Assembly (NCBI GenBank): GCA_046704745.1
Contig: JBJKRL010000147.1
Location: forward strand, 22,932-86,931
Reading direction: 5' to 3'
Origin: CAWGGS01 sp046704745
Lineage (GTDB): Bacteria; Desulfobacterota; Desulfobulbia; Desulfobulbales; Desulfocapsaceae
DNA length: 64,000 nucleotides
Positions 46,243 to 54,998 of this stretch are shown piece by piece. The translations under genes and the position numbers were made by a program. The stretch's first letter is position 1; the number at the start of each line of letters is the position of its first letter. The notes below the pieces were generated by a model. That model saw only the letters and a list, made by a program, of their open reading frames with translations, had not been told where the DNA came from and did no database searches.

Positions 46243-47853
46243 CTACCGGCTTTCAAGTAACTCATCGTTTTTGAACGTTCCTTTGACAATCCTTCCCCCC
46301 GGTAGTCGAATCCGTCCCTTGCCGTTTCTACGGCCATCAATAAATTCACCTTCATAGATACTCCCGTCGTTTCCCTTGAATACCCCATAGCCGTTAGGAA
46401 GATCGTTCTTGAATTCCCCCTCATAGGAAGAACCATCCTTGTAAATAAGTTTTCCTTTGCCGGAGAACCGACCGTTGTGAAACATTCCAAGGTAATGGCT
46501 GCCGTCGGCGAAATAATAATCCCCTTTTCCTTCAAAATGGTCCCCCTTCAGCTCCCCGACATATCTTGTTGAATCAGGGTAAGAAAATGTCCCTCTTCCC
46601 TCTTTAACTCCCATATTGAACTTACCGGAATACTGACGTTTATCGTGATATTGATAAAGACCGAACCCATTAAACCTACCTTTGGAAAAGGACCCGTCAT
46701 AGACATCTCCGTTCGGATATGTCAGCGTTCCATGGCCATCCATGAGGCCGTCAACGACGCCACCTTGGTAGTGGGTTCCGTTGGAAAAGGAGAAGTCGAT
46801 CTCCCCTGTTGCCGGCTTCCCATTTTCGGCGAAGATTTTGTCCTTTACCACATGATAAGAATGTTTCGGGATCGTTTTCATTCCTGCAGAGGAGACAGGT
46901 TTTTCCTGCCGGCCTTCCTTCGGGGCCTCTCGATTGCCATCAAATTTTTTTGAAATTGGAACTATCGGATTCCCTTCTTTGAAATCTCCAATAAATTTCT
47001 TGCCGTCTGCATAAACAAGCGTTCCGTGACCATCAGGAAGACCGTCTTTGAAATCCCCCGTATACTTCCTGCCGTCGGGATACTCCATCTCACCTTTGCC
47101 AATCGCTGTGTTCTCTTTAAAAAGGCCGTGGTATTTACGACCGTCGGGATAGGTGATTGTACCCTTTCCGTTAAATTTGTCCTTATCGAATGCACCTTCG
47201 TAACGTCGTCCGTCGGGAAAGGTGTATACACCATACCCTTGTCGAGCTCGGTCTTTATAAAAACCGGAATATCTGCCGCCGTCGAGATAAACCCTGGTCC
47301 CTTTACCGTCAGGCTTCCCGTTTTTAAATGTCCCCTCGAACCAGGAACCATCCTTGTAGGTGAGCTTCCCTTGGCCATCCACAAGATTGCCCCGAAAATC
47401 TCCAGTATATTCGCGCCCGTCAGGATAAAAGAGACTCCCTTTGCCATTGAATCGGCCGAGATAAAAGTCTCCTATATACTGGAAGCCGTTTTTCTCTGTT
47501 AATTTACCTTTGCCATCGATTACATTATCCCGAAACTCTCCCTCATACTTCCGGCCGTCTGGACTTGTGAGGAATCCTTTGCCATTGAATCGGCCGTTTT
47601 TAAATTCTCCCGTATACACAGTGCCGTCAGGATAGCGCAATGTTCCTTTGCCGTTTATCATACCATGGGCGAACTCGCCCTCGTAATGCCTGCTGTCCTT
47701 GCCTATTAAGACCCCGGTGCCATTTTGGCAATTCCCTCGAATACACTGGCCATGAAGGTTGGCGGGTATGACTATCGTAACAGTCAATGTCATAAAGACG
47801 AAAAAAACTATTTTTTTCTTTGTAATCCTCGATCGTTGACTATGATGTCTCAT
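46243..47853 (-). CDS. Exported MORN-repeat protein
   Basis: The 536-aa protein starts at ATG 47853 (AGAAGG upstream) with a signal peptide or anchor (KKKIVFFVFMTLTVTIVIPA). After QCIRGNCQNGTG there follow about 11 MORN repeats of 23 residues (e.g. YPDGRKYTGDFKDGLPDGHG). A 70-residue charged linker comes next, then about eight more repeats to the C-terminus. MORN repeats form an extended beta scaffold that binds lipid or protein. Envelope location is inferred. Function is unknown, and the near-identical repeats suggest recent expansion. Confidence 0.85.
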   Translation of the reverse strand: MRHHSQRSRITKKKIVFFVFMTLTVTIVIPANLHGQCIRGNCQNGTGVLIGKDSRHYEGEFAHGMINGKGTLRYPDGTVYTGEFKNGRFNGKGFLTSPDGRKYEGEFRDNVIDGKGKLTEKNGFQYIGDFYLGRFNGKGSLFYPDGREYTGDFRGNLVDGQGKLTYKDGSWFEGTFKNGKPDGKGTRVYLDGGRYSGFYKDRARQGYGVYTFPDGRRYEGAFDKDKFNGKGTITYPDGRKYHGLFKENTAIGKGEMEYPDGRKYTGDFKDGLPDGHGTLVYADGKKFIGDFKEGNPIVPISKKFDGNREAPKEGRQEKPVSSAGMKTIPKHSYHVVKDKIFAENGKPATGEIDFSFSNGTHYQGGVVDGLMDGHGTLTYPNGDVYDGSFSKGRFNGFGLYQYHDKRQYSGKFNMGVKEGRGTFSYPDSTRYVGELKGDHFEGKGDYYFADGSHYLGMFHNGRFSGKGKLIYKDGSSYEGEFKNDLPNGYGVFKGNDGSIYEGEFIDGRRNGKGRIRLPGGRIVKGTFKNDELLESR

Positions 47854-47941
47854 TAAACCTTCTAACGTATGAAAGTGAAACTTCTCCGTACATGATTTTA
47901 GGACGGCAACATCTCGCATCCCACTGATTTAAACTGTCTTC

Positions 47942-49213
47942 TCAGGCCCCGGTATCATAGGCCTTTTTTACCTCCTGCGCGATAACGGCAATCCCTGCTG
48001 CCACCTGATTTTCGTCCTGAGAGTAGTTGATCCGGAGGCACTCGTCCTTGTGTCGCCAGGTATCATTTTCAAGACCAGGGAAAAAAGAATGCCCCGAGAT
48101 TACGAGGACACCACGTTTTTTCAACCTTTCGTATAACTCAAAACTGGAAATAGGCAGGTTTTCAAACCACAGCCAGAGAAATATCGCCCCCTCAGGACGG
48201 TGGACCCTATAAGGAATAGCTGCAAACTCAGTATGAATTTTTGCCATTGCCTTTTTTAATTTATCTTCATAAAACGGTCTAATCAAGTTTCTGCCAAGAG
48301 CCAAAACCTCCCCAGAGCCGATCAGTTCCTCAACGAGAAGGGCTCCGAAACTACTTGGCGCAAGCGACATAATTGCGTTCATACCTGAAACAGCCCTTAT
48401 CACCTCCCGATTGGCGACAATAATCCCGCAGCGAACAGCTGGCAAACCAAGTTTGGACAGGGACAGACACACGATGATGTTGTCATTCCAGATTGGCGCG
48501 GCATCAGAAAAAACGATCCCTGGAAAAGGAACGCCATAGGCATTGTCTATGATCAGAGGTATTCTATGCTGCCGGGCCAGTTCGTCCAGTCGGGTAATTT
48601 CCTCGTCTGTCACCACATTGCCGGTTGGATTTGTAGGGCGGGACACACAGATTGCTCCGGTTTCAGAACCTGGCTTAATCTCACGAAAATCTACTCTGTA
48701 CTTAAAAAGATTATCTTCCAGAAGGTCAATCTTCGGTCTGCTGGCAATGAAAAAATCGTAACTCAGACCAATGTCGGAATACCCGATGTACTCCGGAGTC
48801 AACGGCAGACGAATCTTTTTTTTGATACCGCCCCGGAAATCCCCTGCAAACATATTGAAAAGGAAGAAGAATCCTGTCTGGCTTCCATTGGTCAGGCAAA
48901 TATTTTCGCGCCTGACCGGCCAACCGTATTCACGGTGCAAGAGATCTGCGAGACAGGAAATAAATCGTTGCTCGCCTTGGGGGGCACTATACATTCCCAC
49001 CAACTGCCGAAATCTTGCCTTATCTTCACAAATTCCTTGAAGCTTTTTTCTGACGATTTCATCAAACTCTGGGATATACCCCGGGTTGCCTCCCCCCATC
49101 ATGATCATCTTTCGGCCACTACTTATAGCCTTGCCCAAATCGTCCATCAGGGAAAGTATCCCGGCCTTTTCCGTGAATTTTCTGCCAAAATTTGAAAATT
49201 CCATAACACTCAT
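47942..49213 (-). CDS. avtA: Valine-pyruvate aminotransferase
   Basis: This PLP enzyme of fold type I matches AvtA along its whole length. Family segments include IMMGGGNPGYIPE, LTNGSQTGFFFLFNMFAGD, CVSRPTNPTGNVVTDEE and IPLIIDNAYGVPFPGI. The PLP-binding Lys lies in CLSLSKLGLPAVRCG, and PEGAIFLWLWFENLPI is near the end. It transfers an amino group between valine or 2-aminobutyrate and pyruvate. It is 423 aa from ATG 49213; ATG 49204 is also possible. It lies 88 bases upstream of the MORN gene. Confidence 0.92.
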   Translation of the reverse strand: MSVMEFSNFGRKFTEKAGILSLMDDLGKAISSGRKMIMMGGGNPGYIPEFDEIVRKKLQGICEDKARFRQLVGMYSAPQGEQRFISCLADLLHREYGWPVRRENICLTNGSQTGFFFLFNMFAGDFRGGIKKKIRLPLTPEYIGYSDIGLSYDFFIASRPKIDLLEDNLFKYRVDFREIKPGSETGAICVSRPTNPTGNVVTDEEITRLDELARQHRIPLIIDNAYGVPFPGIVFSDAAPIWNDNIIVCLSLSKLGLPAVRCGIIVANREVIRAVSGMNAIMSLAPSSFGALLVEELIGSGEVLALGRNLIRPFYEDKLKKAMAKIHTEFAAIPYRVHRPEGAIFLWLWFENLPISSFELYERLKKRGVLVISGHSFFPGLENDTWRHKDECLRINYSQDENQVAAGIAVIAQEVKKAYDTGA

Positions 49214-49651
49214 TAAAAATGATTCTCTCTTTTTTCTTCAACCTCCATCACCTTTTATTAGGCGTGAACATTCGGCAATGGATCCCGGAGGAAGCGAAGA
49301 CAACCTGAGCCGGATTCCGGGCGCTCTTAAACTTCATAGCCCGGCAACCATATGGCTTCGACGCATCATATGTTATATAATAATGAACACATTTCAAACA
49401 GTTTGGAGCTTTTTCCACCATGACTGAACAAAGAATTTAAAACCTTGAAACCAATGCGGCAGGAGACACAATCTGCCAACAAAAAGGGGATGAAATATTT
49501 CAAAAGGAGAAAAAATGGCGGCATATCCGTCTTTTATCCCTGCTCGTGTCAGCTTTTTAGAAGGTTTACCTGCCGGCAGGTCAACAGTGCAACATTTCAA
49601 GTCGTTAATTAAGAGTGTTTTCCCTGTAATCTTCCCGGTTTTTTTGCAAGG
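49214..49651. other. Gene-free gap with a perfect 14-bp palindrome
   Basis: ACCTGCCGGCAGGT (49568-49581) is a perfect palindrome that could bind a dimeric regulator or form a small hairpin. A GC-rich inverted pair (ATCCCGGA near 49281 and TTCCGGGC near 49315) is also visible. No gene or known riboswitch pattern was recognised. Confidence 0.4.
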
Positions 49652-50152
49652 TTAGCGTTTTTCATATTTTTCAGGAAAATCATGAAAGAGCGTGGCGCCT
49701 TTACCTGGTCCGACATCCGCCCATGAATCAACGGACAGCTCCATGGCAACTATTCCGGAAGTCGGTATCTTTTTAATATATTCTCCCGTTAAGAGCACTG
49801 CCAGGTCTGTTATCGCGTAGTTGTGACCGACCAAAAAGGCTGTTTGGATCTGGTCGGATGTTTTGCGTAAGACCTGCAATAAGTCTAGGGTCTCAGATGT
49901 ATATGCCGAATCGTCAAAATGGATCTGTTTTACAGGATAATTTATCCCTTTGGCCACTATTATTGCCGTTGTCCGGGCTCGTTTTGCCGGGCTTGAGATC
50001 AGAGCATCAGGGCACACACCATGTTTGGCAAGCCTTTGGGCCATCAAAGGGGCCTCTCTTTTGCCTCTCTGATTCAACGGCCTGTCAAAATCACTGATTT
50101 TCAAATTCGACCAACTCGATTTAGCATGACGGATAAGATATAATCGTTTCAA
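49652..50152 (-). CDS. sixA: SixA-type histidine phosphatase
   Basis: The phosphoglycerate-mutase-like fold carries the catalytic RHG-type motif at the N-terminus as LIRHAKSSWS, the second His in FLVGHNYAITDL and SPAKRARTTA. The family dephosphorylates phosphohistidine proteins. I chose the TTG at 50152 because AGGAG lies eight bases upstream; it overlaps the ParA stop (TTGA). The protein is 166 aa. It is the last gene of an operon with ParA and CHAD proteins. Confidence 0.88.
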   Translation of the reverse strand: MKRLYLIRHAKSSWSNLKISDFDRPLNQRGKREAPLMAQRLAKHGVCPDALISSPAKRARTTAIIVAKGINYPVKQIHFDDSAYTSETLDLLQVLRKTSDQIQTAFLVGHNYAITDLAVLLTGEYIKKIPTSGIVAMELSVDSWADVGPGKGATLFHDFPEKYEKR

Positions 50153-50895
50153 CTCATTGTACTCCTTTGCCAGACTTCCCGCCAAAGCCTTTCATAGACG
50201 GCGGCAGCCGAAGAGTTCTTGGCTCCGGCGCCCACCGGCTGCCTGCTGATACCCATTTTCTCAATCTCCGCCAAGAACGGGACCCCCGTATTTACAAAAA
50301 TGGGATATTTCTTATACTGCTCTATTATCGATATATGCAAACTTTTTCGTTTTTCCACCATGGAAAAAAAGGCTGTTATCTTTTTCCGGTCGACTTTGAG
50401 TTCCTTGCCAAGCTTCAGGAGCTGTTGCAGGGCCAGGATGGAGAGCGTCGTCGGAATCACCGGTATCACCAGGCTGTCGGTTGCGCGGAGGACCTGCTCA
50501 GAGAGAAGTGTCAGATTTGGCGGACAGTCGAGCACGACCACATCATATTCATCGGCAACAGTATCAAAGGTTGATCGCAGCGGGATTCCCTTGCCTTTTT
50601 TTCCTTTTTTATCCAAGGCAATATCCAAATTGCGATAGGAAAAATGTGCAGGAAGGAGGTCAAGATTGGCAAAATCCGTTGCTCTGATATACTCATCGAT
50701 GTTTCCGCGTAGAAATTTCTTTCCGTTGAATTTCTTTTTGGGGCGAATACGAAAATAGTAGGAAGCCGCACCTTGCGAATCCATATCACAAAGAAGAACA
50801 GGTTTTCCACCGACGGCTGCCGTATAGGCCAGATTTACGGCCGTTGCTGTTTTGCCCACGCCTCCCTTGCTGCTGTAAATCGCAATTATCTTCAT
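50149..50895 (-). CDS. ParA/MinD family ATPase (orphan, no ParB)
   Basis: The 248-aa protein has the deviant Walker A KGGVGKTATAVNLAYTAA with both Lys, the A' motif DMDSQGAASYYF and the Walker B VVVLDCPPNLT. This is the standard of ParA-type positioning ATPases. No parB gene is adjacent. Instead it lies 6 bases after a CHAD-domain gene and overlaps sixA. Similar orphan ParA proteins position carboxysomes, chemoreceptors or flagella. Confidence 0.9.
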   Translation of the reverse strand: MKIIAIYSSKGGVGKTATAVNLAYTAAVGGKPVLLCDMDSQGAASYYFRIRPKKKFNGKKFLRGNIDEYIRATDFANLDLLPAHFSYRNLDIALDKKGKKGKGIPLRSTFDTVADEYDVVVLDCPPNLTLLSEQVLRATDSLVIPVIPTTLSILALQQLLKLGKELKVDRKKITAFFSMVEKRKSLHISIIEQYKKYPIFVNTGVPFLAEIEKMGISRQPVGAGAKNSSAAAVYERLWREVWQRSTMS

Positions 50896-50901
50896 GCCCG
50901 A

Positions 50902-52467
50902 TCAATTCTCCCAAATAGAGCTATCCTTTTTCCCAGCCAACATTTCCTTCAATAGCTCCGGTTTTTCCTTCTCATGGAAGGTCTTGCACCGCTTGAGACA
51001 TCTTTTACGCAGACGTTTCTTCCGGGCATCAAGAGCTTCGACGAGTCCTGCGAGACTCTCATAGATCGGGGAGTTTTTCGAAAGAAGAGAAAGATCTTGT
51101 ATAAATCTGTCAATTTGAACCGACATGTCATTGAAATCACCAAGATCATCCTGCAAGCCCTTCATTTCTTTTAAGAGTCGTACTGTAGCTTCTTCACAAA
51201 AGAGGGAACGAAAGAACTCAATTAAATAACGAAATTTCTTCCCTTGAATCCGTAAACGATGCATGGCAGAATCTGCCTCCTCACCGTTTAGTATCAAAGC
51301 GTCGTAATTTAGAAGACGCCGAAAACATTTGCCGACCACCTTCTCAGCCGTCTTGCTGCAGCTAACCTGACCTGAAGGCCAGTAAATGTCTTCAGGCAAA
51401 CCAATCATAAACTCTCGCCAGTTGGTAAGGAGATCGGTAGTCCGGACCGACCGCAGGTTTTTCTGCATTTTGGCAAGCGCTGTCTTACGCCGTCGTCTGA
51501 TATCTCTGATGAGAAGATCCAGTCCCCGGTGCCTGCTTTCCGGCAGCATTTCCCGAAAGGCTGCTTCTTTTTTCAGACAGACATCAATATCTCTCACTGC
51601 TCCGGTTGCCGAACCGAGCCATCTGAACTCATCCGAAAAAACCCTGCATTGCCCGGGAGGAAGCATCTTTTTAAACTGGGAGAGCGCTGATCGGGTTCTA
51701 CGTATAGCCACCCGAAAATCGTGGAGAAATTCAGTATCAATATCTTCCAGAATCCCGGGAAGATTTCGCTCCATGGCCTGATGCAATTGCAGACCAATGA
51801 CGCTTATCGCCTGATTCATCGTCTGCCCGGGGGTCAACAACACAGAAAATTTCGAGCTGTAATCACCCGCATGCCTGTGGACCATCGCCAATGCCAACTG
51901 AAAGAAACTCTCTTGTTCCAAAGGCTTCCATGCCCCCCTGTCACTGAGAGGTTTGACTCCTTGTCGAAAAGGTTTCTGGTACCCACGCACTGCTGAGAAT
52001 TGTAAAAGAGGTGAAAGCTCATGGCAGACCCCATGAGGTGTTCGTATCTCTCCAGTGTGTAAAAACATCCTCAAGACGATTTTACCGTCTTTGTTGTACA
52101 GATACAGACTCTTTTTTAACCCAACCACCTGAAAGAGAGGACAAAGCGCTCTAACACTTAAAATGGTTGACATTCTGTCCCTGACCCGGCCTGGAGAGAA
52201 ATCCCACCAGAACACCTTTCCCTTCTCCGGGCCGGATATTTCCTCACCCGACGTTCTCTCTGAAAGCGGGGAAACTATATATTGGTTACCGTTGCGTTTG
52301 CAGACAAGACCTTTAGTAAACATCCTCCAGTCGAAGGTATCCAGATACCACTCATCCACAGAAGAAATATTCTCCTCGCTCCGGCAAAAACCAGCGCTAA
52401 CTTTCTGGAAAAGCAGGTCAAAATCATCTGAGCCGTCCAATGCGAAAAAGTGATGTCCGGATTGCAT
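50902..52467 (-). CDS. CHAD domain protein with CYTH-like N-terminus
   Basis: The C-terminal half (about residues 215-500) is a CHAD domain, an all-helical domain with conserved His and basic residues (FLHDFRVAIRRTRSALSQF and AMHRLRIQGKKFRYLIEFF). CHAD proteins bind polyphosphate and can localise to its granules. The N-terminal part has a CYTH-like strand (WYLDTFDWRMFTKGLVCKR), but the ExExK triphosphatase motif is missing, so it is probably inactive. It starts 9 bases after argJ and is 521 aa. Confidence 0.87.
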   Translation of the reverse strand: MQSGHHFFALDGSDDFDLLFQKVSAGFCRSEENISSVDEWYLDTFDWRMFTKGLVCKRNGNQYIVSPLSERTSGEEISGPEKGKVFWWDFSPGRVRDRMSTILSVRALCPLFQVVGLKKSLYLYNKDGKIVLRMFLHTGEIRTPHGVCHELSPLLQFSAVRGYQKPFRQGVKPLSDRGAWKPLEQESFFQLALAMVHRHAGDYSSKFSVLLTPGQTMNQAISVIGLQLHQAMERNLPGILEDIDTEFLHDFRVAIRRTRSALSQFKKMLPPGQCRVFSDEFRWLGSATGAVRDIDVCLKKEAAFREMLPESRHRGLDLLIRDIRRRRKTALAKMQKNLRSVRTTDLLTNWREFMIGLPEDIYWPSGQVSCSKTAEKVVGKCFRRLLNYDALILNGEEADSAMHRLRIQGKKFRYLIEFFRSLFCEEATVRLLKEMKGLQDDLGDFNDMSVQIDRFIQDLSLLSKNSPIYESLAGLVEALDARKKRLRKRCLKRCKTFHEKEKPELLKEMLAGKKDSSIWEN

Positions 52468-52476
52468 TTTAGAATT

Positions 52477-53661
52477 TCAGGTCCTGTAATCGGCGTTTAT
52501 ATTTACATATTCTACAGATAAATCGCAGGTATAGACCTCTTCACAGGCATTGCCGTCCTTCAGGTCGATGCATACGGTTATATTTTTCTGCTGGAGTACT
52601 TTGGCTGCCTCTTCTTCAGCCGCCCCGCCCTGACCTATTCCGTTTTTAACCAAAACGACATTGCCGAAGGCGATATCGACCTGCTCGGGATGGAAACGTA
52701 CACCGCAACGTCCGATGGCGGCCATAATCCTCCCCCAGTTGGCATCCTGGCCGAAAAAGGCGGTCTTAACAAGACTGGAGTTAGCCACAGTGCGGGCCAT
52801 TCGTTCAGCATCCTCCGACTCCTTGGCCCCACATACTCGAATGGTGATGCATTTGGTTGCCCCCTCGCCGTCGGCCACAATCTTCATGGCCAATTCCCGC
52901 AACACATCTTCCAGAGTATCTTGGAAAAGCTGTTGATCATCAGGGACTTCATCATCAATCCACTTATTCCCGGCTGTGCCGTTGGCCATGACCAGGACCA
53001 TGTCATTGGTGCTGGTATCACCGTCGACGGTAATGCGGTTAAAGGTATTTGCCACACCTATTTTTAAAAACTTGTTGAGTTCAAGAAAACCTATCTGGGC
53101 GTCGGTAACAATGAACGCCAACATGGTGGCCATATTGGGCATAATCATCCCCGACCCCTTGGCCATGCCCATAAAATTGACCTCTTTTCCACCCAACGCA
53201 ATGGTCCGATAGGCCATTTTGCTATAGGTATCGGTGGTCATGATGGCCTCGGCAACTTTCTCAAAATTTTCGGGGGCAAGTCCGTGAACAAGCTTATCCA
53301 TTACCAACTCGAAGGCCGCGACATCAAGCTGGGAACCAATGACACCCGTGGAGGCGACTTGGACCATATCATCTTGAATCCCCAATGCCTTGGCGGCAAG
53401 TCCACTGGTTTTTCTTGCCGCCTCCATGCCTTGCTCTCCGGTACAGGCGTTAGCACAGCCACTGTTGACAAGTATTGCCTGCGCCCTCCCCTGTTTCAAA
53501 CGCTCAACATCCAGAAGAACCGGAGCCGCTTTTACTAAATTCTTTGTAAAAACTCCTGCTGTTACCGCCGGGATCTTGCTGTAGATCAAACCAAGATCAA
53601 GCCTGTCGGTGTATTTTATCCCGGCGGCCACTGCTGATGCTGAAAATCCTTTGATAATCAT
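52477..53661 (-). CDS. argJ: Bifunctional glutamate N-acetyltransferase / ornithine acetyltransferase
   Basis: ArgJ recycles the acetyl group from acetylornithine to glutamate in arginine synthesis. It self-cleaves at the Thr of KGSGMIMPNMATMLAF into alpha and beta chains. TVDGDTSTNDMV and the C-terminal DWGRI-type motif (DANWGRIMAAIG) are present. I chose ATG 53661 (MIIKGFSASAVAAG), giving 394 aa; the frame extends to 53781, but that N-terminus is unlike the family. It heads the operon with the CHAD protein. Confidence 0.94.
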   Translation of the reverse strand: MIIKGFSASAVAAGIKYTDRLDLGLIYSKIPAVTAGVFTKNLVKAAPVLLDVERLKQGRAQAILVNSGCANACTGEQGMEAARKTSGLAAKALGIQDDMVQVASTGVIGSQLDVAAFELVMDKLVHGLAPENFEKVAEAIMTTDTYSKMAYRTIALGGKEVNFMGMAKGSGMIMPNMATMLAFIVTDAQIGFLELNKFLKIGVANTFNRITVDGDTSTNDMVLVMANGTAGNKWIDDEVPDDQQLFQDTLEDVLRELAMKIVADGEGATKCITIRVCGAKESEDAERMARTVANSSLVKTAFFGQDANWGRIMAAIGRCGVRFHPEQVDIAFGNVVLVKNGIGQGGAAEEEAAKVLQQKNITVCIDLKDGNACEEVYTCDLSVEYVNINADYRT

Positions 53662-53987
53662 CTTTAATCTCAATTCTCCCAACTTGTAATCGTCATCTCG
53701 GCCTTTGGCGGCCCCTTCATTTTCCCAAGGCGATCGTTTACGGTAGTATTCCTTAATCGAGGATTTTATCCGGCCACTCACTCAACCAAGACCGCCCCAA
53801 TTAACTCTACCATCTGGAGGTTTGAATATGCTACTTTAAAATTGTTCAATCTGTAGAATATTACTCCCATTTATTGTATAAAAGAAGAAAATGACGATCA
53901 GAAATCAACCCCTTTTATTTATCTGCTCGGTAACATAATTGAATTTAAGGGATTCTCAATATTCACGAATTTAATAGACCTCCCTCC
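53662..53987. other. Divergent gap between argJ and the phosphoesterase gene
   Basis: About 325 bases that should contain the promoters of both genes. The right two thirds is AT-rich, but no consensus promoter pair stands out. No gene was seen. Confidence 0.45.
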
Positions 53988-54716
53988 ATGCATATCCTCA
54001 TTCTCTCCGATATACACGCAAATTTCCCGGCACTTGCCGCAGTAGATTCCACCTTCAACCGTCAATCCTTTAATCTCATTCTAAACGCCGGGGATTCTTT
54101 GGTTTATGGACCATATCCAAACGAGACCCTTGATTGGTTGCAAAGAAAAAAAGCCTTGTCAATACTCGGCAACACCGACAAAAAGGTCCTCAAACTCTTG
54201 GCCGGAAAATCATTTAAAAAACCGTCGAAACCCGAAAAGCGGATCATGTATACTTGGACTGCAGAGATATTGGACACGCAATATGCGGACTATCTTCGCT
54301 CCATCCAAACTACCTTAGAAATTCAGCCCGAACCGAAAGAGGTAATGCCATCGATCGCTCTCTTCCATGGAAGTCCCGAAGACGACGATGAATTTCTTTT
54401 TCCAGACACGCCGGTTGCACGTCTTGTTGAGCTGGCAAAGCTGACACCGGCGGACATCATTATAACCGGTCATTCCCATAGCCCCTTTCATCGATTGGTC
54501 CACAAGACCCATTTCATTAACCCAGGCAGTGTGGGCAGAATGTTCGACGGCAGCCCCACGGCATCCTGCGCCGTCCTGTCGTTGACCGGAGATGACGTTG
54601 AAGTAGAACATTACCGTATTCCCTACTCGATTGATTGGGTAATCAAAGGGATCAGGGAAAACAATCTTCCTGAAATTTATGAACAAATGTTCAGAATAGG
54701 AAGAAAACTCAACTAA
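53988..54716 (+). CDS. YfcE/MJ0936-type metallophosphoesterase
   Basis: The binuclear phosphoesterase has its metal-binding motifs in order: SDIHANFPAL, NAGDSLVYGPYP, LGNTDKK (GN with Thr in place of the usual His or Cys), FHGSP and ITGHSHSPF, then INPGSVG. At 242 aa it resembles the YfcE group of small phosphodiesterases; the substrate is unknown. It lies upstream of ppk2 on the same strand. Confidence 0.87.
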   Translation: MHILILSDIHANFPALAAVDSTFNRQSFNLILNAGDSLVYGPYPNETLDWLQRKKALSILGNTDKKVLKLLAGKSFKKPSKPEKRIMYTWTAEILDTQYADYLRSIQTTLEIQPEPKEVMPSIALFHGSPEDDDEFLFPDTPVARLVELAKLTPADIIITGHSHSPFHRLVHKTHFINPGSVGRMFDGSPTASCAVLSLTGDDVEVEHYRIPYSIDWVIKGIRENNLPEIYEQMFRIGRKLN

Positions 54717-54866
54717 CACGATAAAGCTAAATGAAGATTTTTCCAACGACACACAATATTAGGATTTGATTATCCATTAAATATCAATTGGTTTTTTATC
54801 GGTTAGACAATATATTTTCTCATAATAGTTCTGCAAATAAGTATCAGACTCGCCAACCCTTTATGT

Positions 54867-54895
54867 CCCTTGTGGGTTTTTATACCCCTTGTGGG
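54867..54895. repeat. Direct repeat upstream of ppk2
   Basis: CCCTTGTGGG occurs at 54867-54876 and 54886-54895, 19 bp apart, in the gap upstream of the ppk2 gene. The spacing of about two helical turns fits a regulator binding one DNA face. A near copy, CCCTTGTGAG, occurs at about 23991. Confidence 0.4.
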
Positions 54896-54998
54896 CGTAA
54901 CAAAGTTTAAAGCTTGTAGCGAAAGTGGGGCTAGAGCCCGAATTTTGATAAACCTTCATACAAACTCCGAATAATTTTGATTCTACTCAGGTATTTTC

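Noticed and set aside
47026..47502. Plus- and minus-strand frames within the MORN gene
   Set aside because: They arise from the repeated codon pattern of the MORN repeats.
49260..49400. Possible riboswitch upstream of avtA
   Set aside because: A GC-rich inverted pair is present, but no pattern of a known riboswitch class (SAM, cobalamin, glycine, TPP) could be matched.
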